24,340 nt of DNA from Bacteroidales bacterium (GTDB lineage Bacteria > Bacteroidota > Bacteroidia > Bacteroidales > UBA1556), in assembly GCA_029939445.1 (NCBI GenBank), contig JAOZSY010000002.1:1-24340 (forward strand), written 5' to 3'. Position 1 is the first letter of the stretch. The number at the start of each line of letters is the position of its first letter. The notes beneath the pieces were generated by a model. That model ran no database searches and was not told where the DNA came from. It was given only the letters and a program-made list of their open reading frames with translations. Both the position numbers and the translations under genes were made by a program. Below, in pieces: positions 1-7,541 of this stretch.

Positions 1-216
1 CTCAAGATTATCGCCTCCATAAATAACAGCAATAATGGAGATAAATAATTCAGGAGCACTTGAACCTGCGGCCATTAATGTTGCACCAGCAGCATCATCA
101 GACATTTTCAATCTATGCGAAATTGCATCTAATGAAGGAACAAAAAACTTATCAGTTATTTCATTCAATAAATAAAAAGAAATAAGTAAAGCAACAATTG
201 CAGTTAATAAAATCAC
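1..216 (-). CDS. CaCA-family Na+/Ca2+ exchanger, N-terminal fragment (cut by window edge)
   Basis: I translated the reverse strand by eye and found an open frame of 72 codons that runs off the left edge, so the C-terminal part is missing. It begins with a hydrophobic helix (about residues 1-20). Next comes DKFFVPSLDAI, and then GATLMAAGSSAPELF at residues 44-58. That last stretch is the alpha-1 repeat signature of the CaCA superfamily, whose acidic and polar residues line the cation site. The wording is closest to the K+-dependent (NCKX) branch known from eukaryotes and some bacteria. The expected role is Ca2+ extrusion across the inner membrane, driven by Na+. The only reasonable start codon is GTG at 216-214, because an in-frame stop lies 15 nt further upstream and no ATG lies between. 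The gene follows dxs on the same strand after 121 nt. The family call is firm from the motif; the ion stoichiometry is inference. Confidence 0.85.
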   Translation of the reverse strand, partial: MILLTAIVALLISFYLLNEITDKFFVPSLDAISHRLKMSDDAAGATLMAAGSSAPELFISIIAVIYGGDNLE

Positions 217-282
217 TTTTTTTATTATTAGTTAATATCTAAACGCTATATAATCAACACTTACCAACCACTATTTACTGGT

Positions 283-299
283 AATCTATATAATAGATT
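283..299. repeat. Short palindrome between dxs and the exchanger gene
   Basis: AATCTA (283-288) and TAGATT (294-299) form a perfect 6-bp inverted repeat around a 5-nt loop. It lies in the 121-nt gap between the dxs stop and the exchanger start. It has no clean T-tract on the minus strand, so it is a weak terminator candidate at best; an operator is equally possible. Confidence 0.25.
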
Positions 300-337
300 T
301 TAAGGATATAAAAGTAATAAAAAAACTAAATAAAAAA

Positions 338-2251
338 CTATTTAATTACATTTTTTATTTCTGAAATAATCCCATTAACATCAAAACCACAAATGGCATG
401 TAGTTCGGCAGGTTTTCCATGTTCAATAAACTGATCAGGAATACCAAGTACCTTAATACTATTTGTATACTTATGCATATTCTTAAATTCGGATAATAAG
501 CTACCCAAACCACCTATCACAGTACCATCTTCTACTGTAATAATACTATCATAATTCTTAAAAATTTTATGAAGCATTTCACTATCATAAGGCTTTAAGA
601 AACGCATATCATAAACACCTACTTTAGTAATATCTTTAACTTGTTTGGCCGCTTGTACTGCAAAATTACCAACATGCCCAATACTAACAATTGCTATATT
701 GTCGCCAGCTAATAATTCGCGCCCTTTACCAATCTGAACTTCCTCATAGTTATTTTTCCAATCCAAATTATAACCTCTACCACGAGGATATCTTATGGAT
801 GTAGGTCCAAGGTCTTTTTTCTGACAAGTATATAACATATTACGAAGCTCCATTTCGTCCATAGGAGCCATTATTTTAATATTAGGAACAAGACGTAGGA
901 ATGCCAAATCAAAACTACCATGATGAGTAGGTCCATCTTCACCAACAAGTCCACCTCTATCAATACAAAATGTAACATTCAATTTCTGAATTGCTACATC
1001 ATGGATTAGTTGATCATATCCTCTTTGTAAAAACGTGCTATATATATTACAGAATGGTTTTAGTCCACTAATAGCTAAACCAGCGCTAAAAGTTATCGCG
1101 TGTTGTTCTGCTATACCTACATCAAAAACTCTATCAGGAAATTCTTTTTGCATAATGGTAAGAGAGCTACCACTAAGCATGGCTGGCGAAATAGCTACAA
1201 TATCTTTATTATCACGAGCCAAATCGGTAATGGTAATACCAAAAACATCTTGATATTTGGGTGGTAAATGAGAAGTGTCTTCTTTTTTCAATTCTCCTGT
1301 TGTTTTATCAAAAACTCCTGGAGCATGAAATGTTGTTTGATCAGCTTCTGCTCTTTCAAATCCTTTTCCTTTTTTTGTAATTACATGAAGCAATTTAGGA
1401 CCAGAAATATCTTTAAGCAATTCCATTACCTTTACTAATTTTTCTACATCATGACCATCTACCGGACCAAAATATCGCATATTTAGCGACTCCATTAGAT
1501 CAGATTTTTTAAGGAAAGTATTTTTTATTGCAAGATTAATCTTCTGTATTATTTTACGAGGTGTTGGTCCTTCCGTTCCAAGTATTCCTAAAGCGTTCCA
1601 CGCTTTGCCTTTAAAATTATTATAAACTCTTGAGGTAGTTACATTCAGTAGCAAATCCTTAATTGCACCAACTCCTTTATCAATAGAAATACCGTTATCA
1701 TTAAGAATAACAAGCATATTAGATTTATTAACTCCTGCATTATTAAGCCCTTCAAAGGCTTCACCACCAGTAAGAGCACCATCACCAATTACAGCAATAT
1801 GTTGTCGGTTTTTCTCTCCTTTAAGGCTTGAGGCAACCGACATACCTAGAGTAGCCGATATGGAAGTAGATGAATGACCTACTCCAAAAGCATCAAATTC
1901 ACTCTCAGATATTTTAGGGAAACCACTTAGTCCTCCAAGCTTTCTGTTTGTCTGAAAATCATTTTTTCTACCAGTTAGTATCTTATGACCATAGGCCTGA
2001 TGACCAACATCCCAAACAATTTTATCGTGAGGAGTATTATACACATAATGAAGAGCAACGGTAAGTTCTACAACTCCCAAACTAGCACCAAAATGGCCGG
2101 GATTATTAGCTAAGCAGTCAATCAAAAAGCTTCTAATATCTTTACAAACTTCTGGCAACTCAGCTCCACCCATTTTCTTTAAATCAAAAGGGCTGTCTAT
2201 TTTATCCAAATATTTATATCCTGAATATTCTGTTGTACTCATTATTTTCAA
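338..2251 (-). CDS. dxs: 1-deoxy-D-xylulose-5-phosphate synthase
   Basis: This enzyme condenses pyruvate with glyceraldehyde 3-phosphate to give DXP, the entry step of the MEP isoprenoid pathway and also a precursor for thiamine and pyridoxal. It is cytosolic, ThDP- and Mg2+-dependent. The 637-residue length is normal. Visible signatures are the conserved His53 in NPGHFGASLG, DVGHQAYGHKILTGR (81-95), the ThDP/Mg motif GDGALTGGEA through NDN (156-186), YFGPVDGHD (260-268), and the pyrimidine-domain VGIAEQH with the catalytic Glu382. The start may be Met1 or Met4; conservation does not decide. It lies 49 nt downstream of rseP on the same strand, and dxr lies beyond that, so the locus groups two successive MEP enzymes. 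The context suggests co-transcription, and no promoter is evident in the short gap. Confidence 0.98.
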   Translation of the reverse strand: MKIMSTTEYSGYKYLDKIDSPFDLKKMGGAELPEVCKDIRSFLIDCLANNPGHFGASLGVVELTVALHYVYNTPHDKIVWDVGHQAYGHKILTGRKNDFQTNRKLGGLSGFPKISESEFDAFGVGHSSTSISATLGMSVASSLKGEKNRQHIAVIGDGALTGGEAFEGLNNAGVNKSNMLVILNDNGISIDKGVGAIKDLLLNVTTSRVYNNFKGKAWNALGILGTEGPTPRKIIQKINLAIKNTFLKKSDLMESLNMRYFGPVDGHDVEKLVKVMELLKDISGPKLLHVITKKGKGFERAEADQTTFHAPGVFDKTTGELKKEDTSHLPPKYQDVFGITITDLARDNKDIVAISPAMLSGSSLTIMQKEFPDRVFDVGIAEQHAITFSAGLAISGLKPFCNIYSTFLQRGYDQLIHDVAIQKLNVTFCIDRGGLVGEDGPTHHGSFDLAFLRLVPNIKIMAPMDEMELRNMLYTCQKKDLGPTSIRYPRGRGYNLDWKNNYEEVQIGKGRELLAGDNIAIVSIGHVGNFAVQAAKQVKDITKVGVYDMRFLKPYDSEMLHKIFKNYDSIITVEDGTVIGGLGSLLSEFKNMHKYTNSIKVLGIPDQFIEHGKPAELHAICGFDVNGIISEIKNVIK

Positions 2252-2300
2252 TAAATTTCTACAAAAATAATAATATTAAAAACACAAAACTAGAGTATTC

Positions 2301-3617
2301 TTAGTTAATTATATGTTTCCAAATATCATTGCCTATTACAAAAACCATAAGCGCTAATAAAATAAACATTCCAACCATTTGAGCTTTTTCCATAATCTTC
2401 TCAGACACAGGACGACCTGTAACAACTTCTACCAAAAGAAATACTACATGGCCACCATCAAGGGCAGGGATAGGAAGTATATTCATAAAACCAAGAATAA
2501 GAGAAATCATTGCTGTTAGAAACCAGAATCGATGCCAATTCCATACCGAACCATATATAGTAGCTATGCCTATTGGACCTTGCAATGAGTCAGTAGCTTT
2601 TTCTTTACCACTAAAAATCTTTCCAAAGCCTTTTATATTTGCCGAAAGAATGGAAACGCCATCTTTCACACCATACTTAAGTCCATCGGCAACACTGTAT
2701 TTCTTATATTGGTAAGGTGGACGCAATGCCAAAACACCAATCATTCCTGAGCTATCAATATTAACTGCAAGGTCAAGTGTATCATTCTCACGAAGCAATG
2801 TTAATTTAATTTCAGACCCTTTATTTTCTATCACTTTACTTCTAAACTCCCCAAAGCTAGAAACAAAGCTATTGTTTATAGATATCACTTTATCATCCTT
2901 CATAAGACCAGCTTCGAAGCCTGCCATATTAGGAATAACACTATCAATTACAAATTCGTAATTATCAGCTCTAATAAAAAGGGGTTTAGTTTTTTTAGTA
3001 TAATTCTTGTAAAAATCGTCAGGGATAATAACATCAACTTCTTCACCATCACGAAGCACCGTAATCGTTGCTCCCATTAGGTTGCTCTGTGATGTAATAT
3101 CATTAAAACGATCTAATTTAACTCCATTAACCTCTATAATTTTATCACCAGTTTCAAAGCCTACTTCCTTCCCTAGTTCATAAGCATATATTCCGTTATC
3201 AATAGCATCTACAGGAAGGTATTCTTTTTCGTAATGCAATGTGATAAAAGCAAGGATAATAACACCAAGTATGAAATTTACTACCACACCGCCAATCATA
3301 ACGATAAGGCGTTGCCATGCTGGCTTAGATCTAAATTCATCATCTTTGGGTGGTAATTTCATTGCATCTTTATCCATTGACTCATCAATCATACCAGCAA
3401 TTTTTACATAACCTCCCAAAGGCAACCAACCAATTCCATATTCTGTATCTCCTTTCTTAAAACTAAAAAGCTTAATGCCCCATGCATCAAAAAATAAGAA
3501 AAATTTCTCTACTCTAATACCAAAAGCTCGAGCCGCCAAAAAATGACCTAACTCGTGAAGTGTTACTATTATTGAAAGGCCAAGGATTAACTGCCCAGCC
3601 ATTACTAATCCATCCAT
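2301..3617 (-). CDS. rseP: RIP zinc metalloprotease RseP (site-2 protease)
   Basis: An inner-membrane intramembrane metalloprotease (M50B) that cleaves transmembrane anti-sigma factors and leftover signal peptides. At 438 residues it has the usual family architecture. The first membrane helix carries the HELGH zinc motif (21-25). A second helix lies at about 103-126. Two PDZ-like domains follow, at roughly 135-200 and 220-290. The last helices include NILPIPALDGGH (379-390), which supplies the third zinc-ligand aspartate (Asp387) in the LDG motif. The gene starts 16 nt after the dxr stop, and the dxr-rseP pairing is a recurrent bacterial arrangement. Co-transcription with dxr and dxs is inferred from spacing. 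The substrate in this organism cannot be told from the window; no anti-sigma gene is nearby. Confidence 0.97.
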   Translation of the reverse strand: MDGLVMAGQLILGLSIIVTLHELGHFLAARAFGIRVEKFFLFFDAWGIKLFSFKKGDTEYGIGWLPLGGYVKIAGMIDESMDKDAMKLPPKDDEFRSKPAWQRLIVMIGGVVVNFILGVIILAFITLHYEKEYLPVDAIDNGIYAYELGKEVGFETGDKIIEVNGVKLDRFNDITSQSNLMGATITVLRDGEEVDVIIPDDFYKNYTKKTKPLFIRADNYEFVIDSVIPNMAGFEAGLMKDDKVISINNSFVSSFGEFRSKVIENKGSEIKLTLLRENDTLDLAVNIDSSGMIGVLALRPPYQYKKYSVADGLKYGVKDGVSILSANIKGFGKIFSGKEKATDSLQGPIGIATIYGSVWNWHRFWFLTAMISLILGFMNILPIPALDGGHVVFLLVEVVTGRPVSEKIMEKAQMVGMFILLALMVFVIGNDIWKHIIN

Positions 3618-3633
3618 AATTGTAATATAATAA

Positions 3634-4806
3634 TTATATAAAACTATTGAAACACTTTCGTGCTTCTAAATCTGTTTGAACAAGGTCTTCGTATGAAGGC
3701 TTATGAATAAAACTAACTTTATTCATACATTGCTCAATATGTTCTGACATTTGTACAAAACCTACTTTATTTTTCAGAAAAGCTGCCACGGCAACTTCAT
3801 TAGCGGCATTAAGAATAGCTGGCATATTACCACCTTTTTCTAATGCATGAAAAGCAAGTGCAAGGTTACGAAAATTTTGCACATCTACTTGCTCAAAAGT
3901 TAGAGAATTATAATCTTTAAAATCTAAGCGTGGAAAACTATTCTTAAGACGCTCTGGATAAGCCATTGCGTACTGAATTGGAAGCTTCATATCTGGCAAT
4001 CCCATTTGAGCTTTTATGCTTCCATCTTCAAATTGCACCATTGAATGCACAATAGATTGTGGGTGCACAACTACTTCTATTTGATCAGGTCTTAAATTAA
4101 AAAGCCACTTAGCCTCTATTACTTCAAGGCCTTTATTCATCATGCTTGCCGAATCAATTGTGATTTTAGCACCCATTTCCCAGTTTGGATGCTTTAGTGC
4201 ATCTTCTGGTTTTACATTACGCAAGAAATCAATATCTTTTCCACGAAAAGGACCTCCCGATGCAGTTAGAATGATTTTTTCAATCTTATTATCAAAATCA
4301 CCAACCAAACATTGAAAAATTGCTGAATGCTCTGAATCTACAGGATATAAATTCACACCTTTTTCTCTTGCTTTCTTAGTAACTATCTCTCCAGCTACAA
4401 CAAAAGTTTCTTTATTGGCAATGGCAATTTGCTTACTATATTCTATAGCATTAAGTGTTGGAGCCAGTGCGGCAAAGCCCACAATTGCCATAAGTATCAT
4501 ATCGATACTACTCATTTCTACAATTTGCTCAATAGCTTTTTGTCCAGCGTAAACCTGAATATCTTCTTTACTTAATGCTTGCTCAAGTTTGGAATATAAA
4601 TCCTCATTTTCTATAATAGCAACATTAGGCTTATACTCTAAACTCTGCGCAATCAATAAATCAACATTATTACCCGCAGTAAGAACCTCCACCTCAAAAA
4701 CATCTGGATGCTCAGAAATTACTTCCAAAGCTTGCGTCCCTATAGAACCTGTGGAACCTAATATTGCAATTCTTTTCTTCTGAATGTCTTCGTTAGTATT
4801 ATACAT
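3634..4806 (-). CDS. dxr: 1-deoxy-D-xylulose 5-phosphate reductoisomerase
   Basis: The second MEP-pathway enzyme converts DXP to MEP using NADPH and a divalent metal; it is the fosmidomycin target. The 390-residue protein shows the NADPH-binding GSTGSIG (17-23), ANKETFV (130-136), the metal-binding VDSEHSA (156-162, with Asp157 and Glu159), TASGGPFR (181-188), the HPNWEMG loop (206-212), and SMMNKGLEVIEA (221-232), which contains further metal and substrate ligands. All the catalytic motifs are intact. The start at 4806 leaves an 11-residue lead before the Rossmann strand, which is acceptable for the family. It sits 28 nt downstream of the M23 peptidase gene and 16 nt upstream of rseP, all on the minus strand. 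Confidence 0.98.
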   Translation of the reverse strand: MYNTNEDIQKKRIAILGSTGSIGTQALEVISEHPDVFEVEVLTAGNNVDLLIAQSLEYKPNVAIIENEDLYSKLEQALSKEDIQVYAGQKAIEQIVEMSSIDMILMAIVGFAALAPTLNAIEYSKQIAIANKETFVVAGEIVTKKAREKGVNLYPVDSEHSAIFQCLVGDFDNKIEKIILTASGGPFRGKDIDFLRNVKPEDALKHPNWEMGAKITIDSASMMNKGLEVIEAKWLFNLRPDQIEVVVHPQSIVHSMVQFEDGSIKAQMGLPDMKLPIQYAMAYPERLKNSFPRLDFKDYNSLTFEQVDVQNFRNLALAFHALEKGGNMPAILNAANEVAVAAFLKNKVGFVQMSEHIEQCMNKVSFIHKPSYEDLVQTDLEARKCFNSFI

Positions 4807-4834
4807 TTATATTTCTATACTTAAGATAAATGAA

Positions 4835-5728
4835 TTATTTGAAAGTTATAAAGTTGGAAGGATTTACAGCATTATTCTTATACCACAACTCAAAATGTAG
4901 ATGTTGCCCCGATGTAAGATTTCCTGTATTTCCAACTATAGCGATAGGATCTCCTGCTTTTACAATATCTCCTTGTTTTTTAAGCAAAGTAGAATTGTGT
5001 TTATATATACTTATTAGGTCATCATCGTGTTGAATTGTAATTACATAACCACCTTGATATGTCCATTCCGAAAAAATTATTCGCCCATCCAAAGTAGATT
5101 TTATTGTTTCGTTATTCTTGCAAACTATATCAACACCAAAATGTGATTCCAAGGCATCAAATCCATTAGTTATAGTACCACGCACAGGAGTATAAAATAC
5201 AAACTGACCTATACCTCGCGATACTCCTTGGTTATTAGAATAAACTAGGTCGTAATCATTAACATTATCCCATTTTTTCCGCAACTGCTTCTCTCTATCA
5301 GATTTTACATCAGGAATATTATTATAATCTATTTCCGCATTTCGAGCGGGCAATATTGTATCAGTATTATATAAATCTTCTCCCAATAAAATTCGTTTAT
5401 AGAAATTTTCTCGGTAAACCACTTCTTGATCATATCGTAATCGCAAAGAATCAATCCTTGCTTGATTAATATAAACCTGATACACTTTATCAACACTGGC
5501 ATAGCCAGGAATAAATTCTTTAAGAGGAGTAATCCAAATAAAAAAAATAGTAATCGATACAGCGAAGATTGTAACAAATCCAATAAGCATAAAAAGATTC
5601 ATACGCGACAACCTAAAAGTCAGCATATCTTCATATGTTAACTCATCTGTTACCACAAATTTATATTTATGGTTTACATTGGAAAATATCCTCTTAAAAA
5701 GATTTTTTTCTTGCTTCTTTGCCTTCAT
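4835..5728 (-). CDS. M23-family (LytM) peptidase, single-pass inner-membrane protein
   Basis: A peptidoglycan-endopeptidase-type protein with a cytoplasmic basic N-terminus (1-42), one transmembrane helix (about 43-67), a periplasmic linker with helical or coiled character (about 78-115), and a C-terminal LytM/peptidase_M23 domain (about 175-297). The zinc and catalytic signature is complete: HFGVD (His196, Asp200), YKH (His244) and GQHLHFELW (His276, His278). It should therefore be active rather than a degenerate EnvC/NlpD-type activator. This is a common Bacteroidota architecture of about 290-320 residues. A TAnnTTTG box lies about 24 nt upstream of the start. It is the first gene of the minus-strand run leading into dxr, rseP and dxs, so cell-wall remodelling and isoprenoid synthesis may share a transcript; that link is inference. 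Confidence 0.92.
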   Translation of the reverse strand: MKAKKQEKNLFKRIFSNVNHKYKFVVTDELTYEDMLTFRLSRMNLFMLIGFVTIFAVSITIFFIWITPLKEFIPGYASVDKVYQVYINQARIDSLRLRYDQEVVYRENFYKRILLGEDLYNTDTILPARNAEIDYNNIPDVKSDREKQLRKKWDNVNDYDLVYSNNQGVSRGIGQFVFYTPVRGTITNGFDALESHFGVDIVCKNNETIKSTLDGRIIFSEWTYQGGYVITIQHDDDLISIYKHNSTLLKKQGDIVKAGDPIAIVGNTGNLTSGQHLHFELWYKNNAVNPSNFITFK

Positions 5729-5751
5729 TAAATACTATAAATTATTTGCCG

Positions 5752-5759
5752 CAAATATA
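5752..5759 (-). promoter_or_regulatory. Putative -7 box for the M23-dxr-rseP-dxs run
   Basis: The reverse strand reads TATATTTG, a perfect match to the Bacteroidota -7 consensus TAnnTTTG, 23 nt upstream of the M23 start codon. No convincing TTG is seen at the -33 spacing. The call rests on consensus match and position only. Confidence 0.5.
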
Positions 5760-5771
5760 GTTAATTAATGC

Positions 5772-5795
5772 TTAATGTTTAGTTGTTAATGTTTA
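5772..5795. repeat. Tandem 10-mer TTAATGTTTA, two copies, 14-nt period
   Basis: TTAATGTTTA occurs at 5772-5781 and again at 5786-5795, in the divergent gap between the M23 and mtaB genes. The stretch is AT-rich. It lies upstream of both -7 boxes, so it may be either simple sequence or a regulator site. Confidence 0.4.
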
Positions 5796-5899
5796 ATTTT
5801 TATTTGACAAATTTCATACTATTGGAATACGAAATTGAATTAATATGACAATTTATTAATTTAATATTTTATAATTTAATAATTTATCAATGTAACCAT

Positions 5900-5907
5900 T
5901 ATCTTTG
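5900..5907 (+). promoter_or_regulatory. Putative -7 box for mtaB
   Basis: TATCTTTG matches TAnnTTTG exactly and lies 26 nt upstream of the TTG start of mtaB. It is followed by GCCGCAAA, a plausible transcription start region. No clear -33 TTG is visible. Confidence 0.5.
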
Positions 5908-5933
5908 CCGCAAATTAAAAAGCAATAATTACA

Positions 5934-7235
5934 TTGAAAAAGAAAATAGCGTTTCATACATTAGGTTGTAAACTAAATTACTCTGAGACTTCTACCATTC
6001 GTAAAATGTTTCCAGAGGAAGAGTATGAGCTTGTAGATTTTAAGGATACTGCCGATTATTATATAATAAACTCTTGTTCTGTAACTCAATTGGCCGAAAA
6101 AAAAACTAAAACTGCAGCCAAACAAGCAAAAAAAAGAAATGCAAACTCCAAAGTTAGTGTAATAGGGTGTTTTTCGCAACTTAGTCCTGAAAAACTCAGC
6201 GAGCTGGAATATGTAGATATGGTATTGGGCAACGACGATAAATATAATATTGTTGAATATATACAAAACCCAACTTCCGACAGAGCCACTGAGGTACATG
6301 TAGCGGAAATAGGGAAAATAAAAAGATTTATTCCTTCCTATTCTTCTGGAGATAGAACAAGAAGCTTTTTGAAAGTGCAAGACGGTTGCGACCATTTTTG
6401 CACATATTGCTCCATTCCAATGGCAAGAGGGCGCTCAAGAAGTGTTTCTGTAGAAAAAACCATTGCTGTAGCACATGATGTTGCTGCTGAGGGAATTAAA
6501 GAAATTATCCTTACAGGAGTAAATATTGGCGACTTTGGAAAAGGTAGCTCAGAGAATTTTTACGACTTACTTAAAGAGCTAGAGAAAGTAAATGGTATAA
6601 AACGAATAAGAATTTCATCTTGTGAACCAGAATTACTAACTGATGAAATTATTGAGCTAGTTTCCAAATCAAAGGTTTTTCTACCTCACTTTCATTTACC
6701 CCTACAAAGTGGTAGCGATACTATTTTGAAAGATATGAAACGCTTTTATGATACTGAATTATATGCCGATCGAGTGGCGAAAATAAAACAGCTTATGCCA
6801 AATGCGTGTATTGCTGCAGATGTTATAATTGGTTTTCCAACAGAAACTGAAGAGCTTTTTGAAGAGACAATGACTTTTATTAAAGAAATAGACATTTCAT
6901 ATATCCACACCTTCACATACTCTCAGCGCAAGAATACTCATGCTTTACGCATAAAGAATCAGGTTCCAAATTTGGAGAAAAAAAGAAGAAGCAAGGAAAT
7001 GCACAAATTATCAGAAAAGAAAAAAGCAGAGTTCTATTCAAATAATATAGGCACAAAACATAAGGTACTCTTTGAAAATAGCGAAGAAGACAGTGTGATT
7101 TCGGGTTGGACTGATAATTATATAAAAGTATATACTAACTATAATGAATCACTCGTAAATTCGATTGTTGAAGTAGAGCTTGGCGATAAATATTTGGATG
7201 GATTTATTGTTTCAACATCAAAAATGATTGATTAA
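5934..7235 (+). CDS. mtaB: tRNA (N6-threonylcarbamoyladenosine(37)-C2)-methylthiotransferase MtaB
   Basis: This radical SAM enzyme converts t6A37 to ms2t6A37 in ANN-decoding tRNAs, improving codon-anticodon pairing. The order of domains is typical. An N-terminal MTTase domain carries the auxiliary [4Fe-4S] cysteines Cys12 (TLGCKLN), Cys48 and Cys79. The radical SAM domain carries CDHFCTYC (Cys152, Cys156, Cys159). A C-terminal TRAM domain covers about 372-433. The length of 433 is normal. The start must be TTG at 5934: the conserved KKIAFHTLGCKLN begins right after it, an in-frame stop lies at 5916-5918, and the next ATG would remove Cys12. It is divergent from the M23 gene and is probably monocistronic, since a 306-nt gap follows it. 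MtaB is favoured over MiaB or RimO by the N-terminal wording and length. Confidence 0.95.
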   Translation: MKKKIAFHTLGCKLNYSETSTIRKMFPEEEYELVDFKDTADYYIINSCSVTQLAEKKTKTAAKQAKKRNANSKVSVIGCFSQLSPEKLSELEYVDMVLGNDDKYNIVEYIQNPTSDRATEVHVAEIGKIKRFIPSYSSGDRTRSFLKVQDGCDHFCTYCSIPMARGRSRSVSVEKTIAVAHDVAAEGIKEIILTGVNIGDFGKGSSENFYDLLKELEKVNGIKRIRISSCEPELLTDEIIELVSKSKVFLPHFHLPLQSGSDTILKDMKRFYDTELYADRVAKIKQLMPNACIAADVIIGFPTETEELFEETMTFIKEIDISYIHTFTYSQRKNTHALRIKNQVPNLEKKRRSKEMHKLSEKKKAEFYSNNIGTKHKVLFENSEEDSVISGWTDNYIKVYTNYNESLVNSIVEVELGDKYLDGFIVSTSKMID

Positions 7236-7541
7236 AAACATCTAAATAATTGAAGTATTAAATATCCTTAAAAAATATCTTATCTCATAAATAATATTAC
7301 TTTTGTCTTCCTTCGGAAAAAACAATCATGTTTTACGAAGAATAATGATAATACCAACTAATAATTGGGAATAATCATTACCGATTTTATAAATACTAGA
7401 GATAGTAAATTAGAATTGGAATAGCACGTGGAGTGTTAATTAATTTAAGTAGAAGACTGTCCTTCCTCCACCGATTAATTATATATTTTAAGAATAAACA
7501 ACGCGCATTATTATGATGCGTCGGTTATTAATTCAATTATT
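7236..7541 (+). promoter_or_regulatory. 306-nt intergenic region: long, fold-rich leader of arcC
   Basis: No coding sequence is seen here. A perfect TAnnTTTG box sits at 7298-7305, 236 nt before the arcC start, which implies a long 5' untranslated leader if it is used. Downstream are four sets of complementary segments. (a) TAATGAT 7343-7349 pairs with ATCATTA 7374-7380, and encloses CCAA 7354-7357 pairing with TTGG 7365-7368. (b) GTGGAG 7428-7433 pairs with CTCCAC 7466-7471. (c) Inside (b), GAAG 7452-7455 pairs with CTTC 7462-7465. (d) CGCAT 7504-7508 pairs with ATGCG 7516-7520, 21 nt before the ATG. The motif ACCGATT occurs twice (from 7379 and from 7469). Whether this is a regulatory RNA is inference from by-eye pairing only. 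Confidence 0.4.
7298..7305 (+). promoter_or_regulatory. Putative -7 box upstream of arcC
   Basis: TACTTTTG matches TAnnTTTG. The same octamer is found at 9924-9931 upstream of the secreted BNR protein. The 236-nt distance to the arcC start is long, so a closer, less canonical promoter cannot be excluded. Confidence 0.4.

Noticed and set aside
6086..6395. Minus-strand frames inside mtaB
   Set aside because: They overlap the conserved MtaB coding sequence completely and have low-complexity, AT-driven composition.
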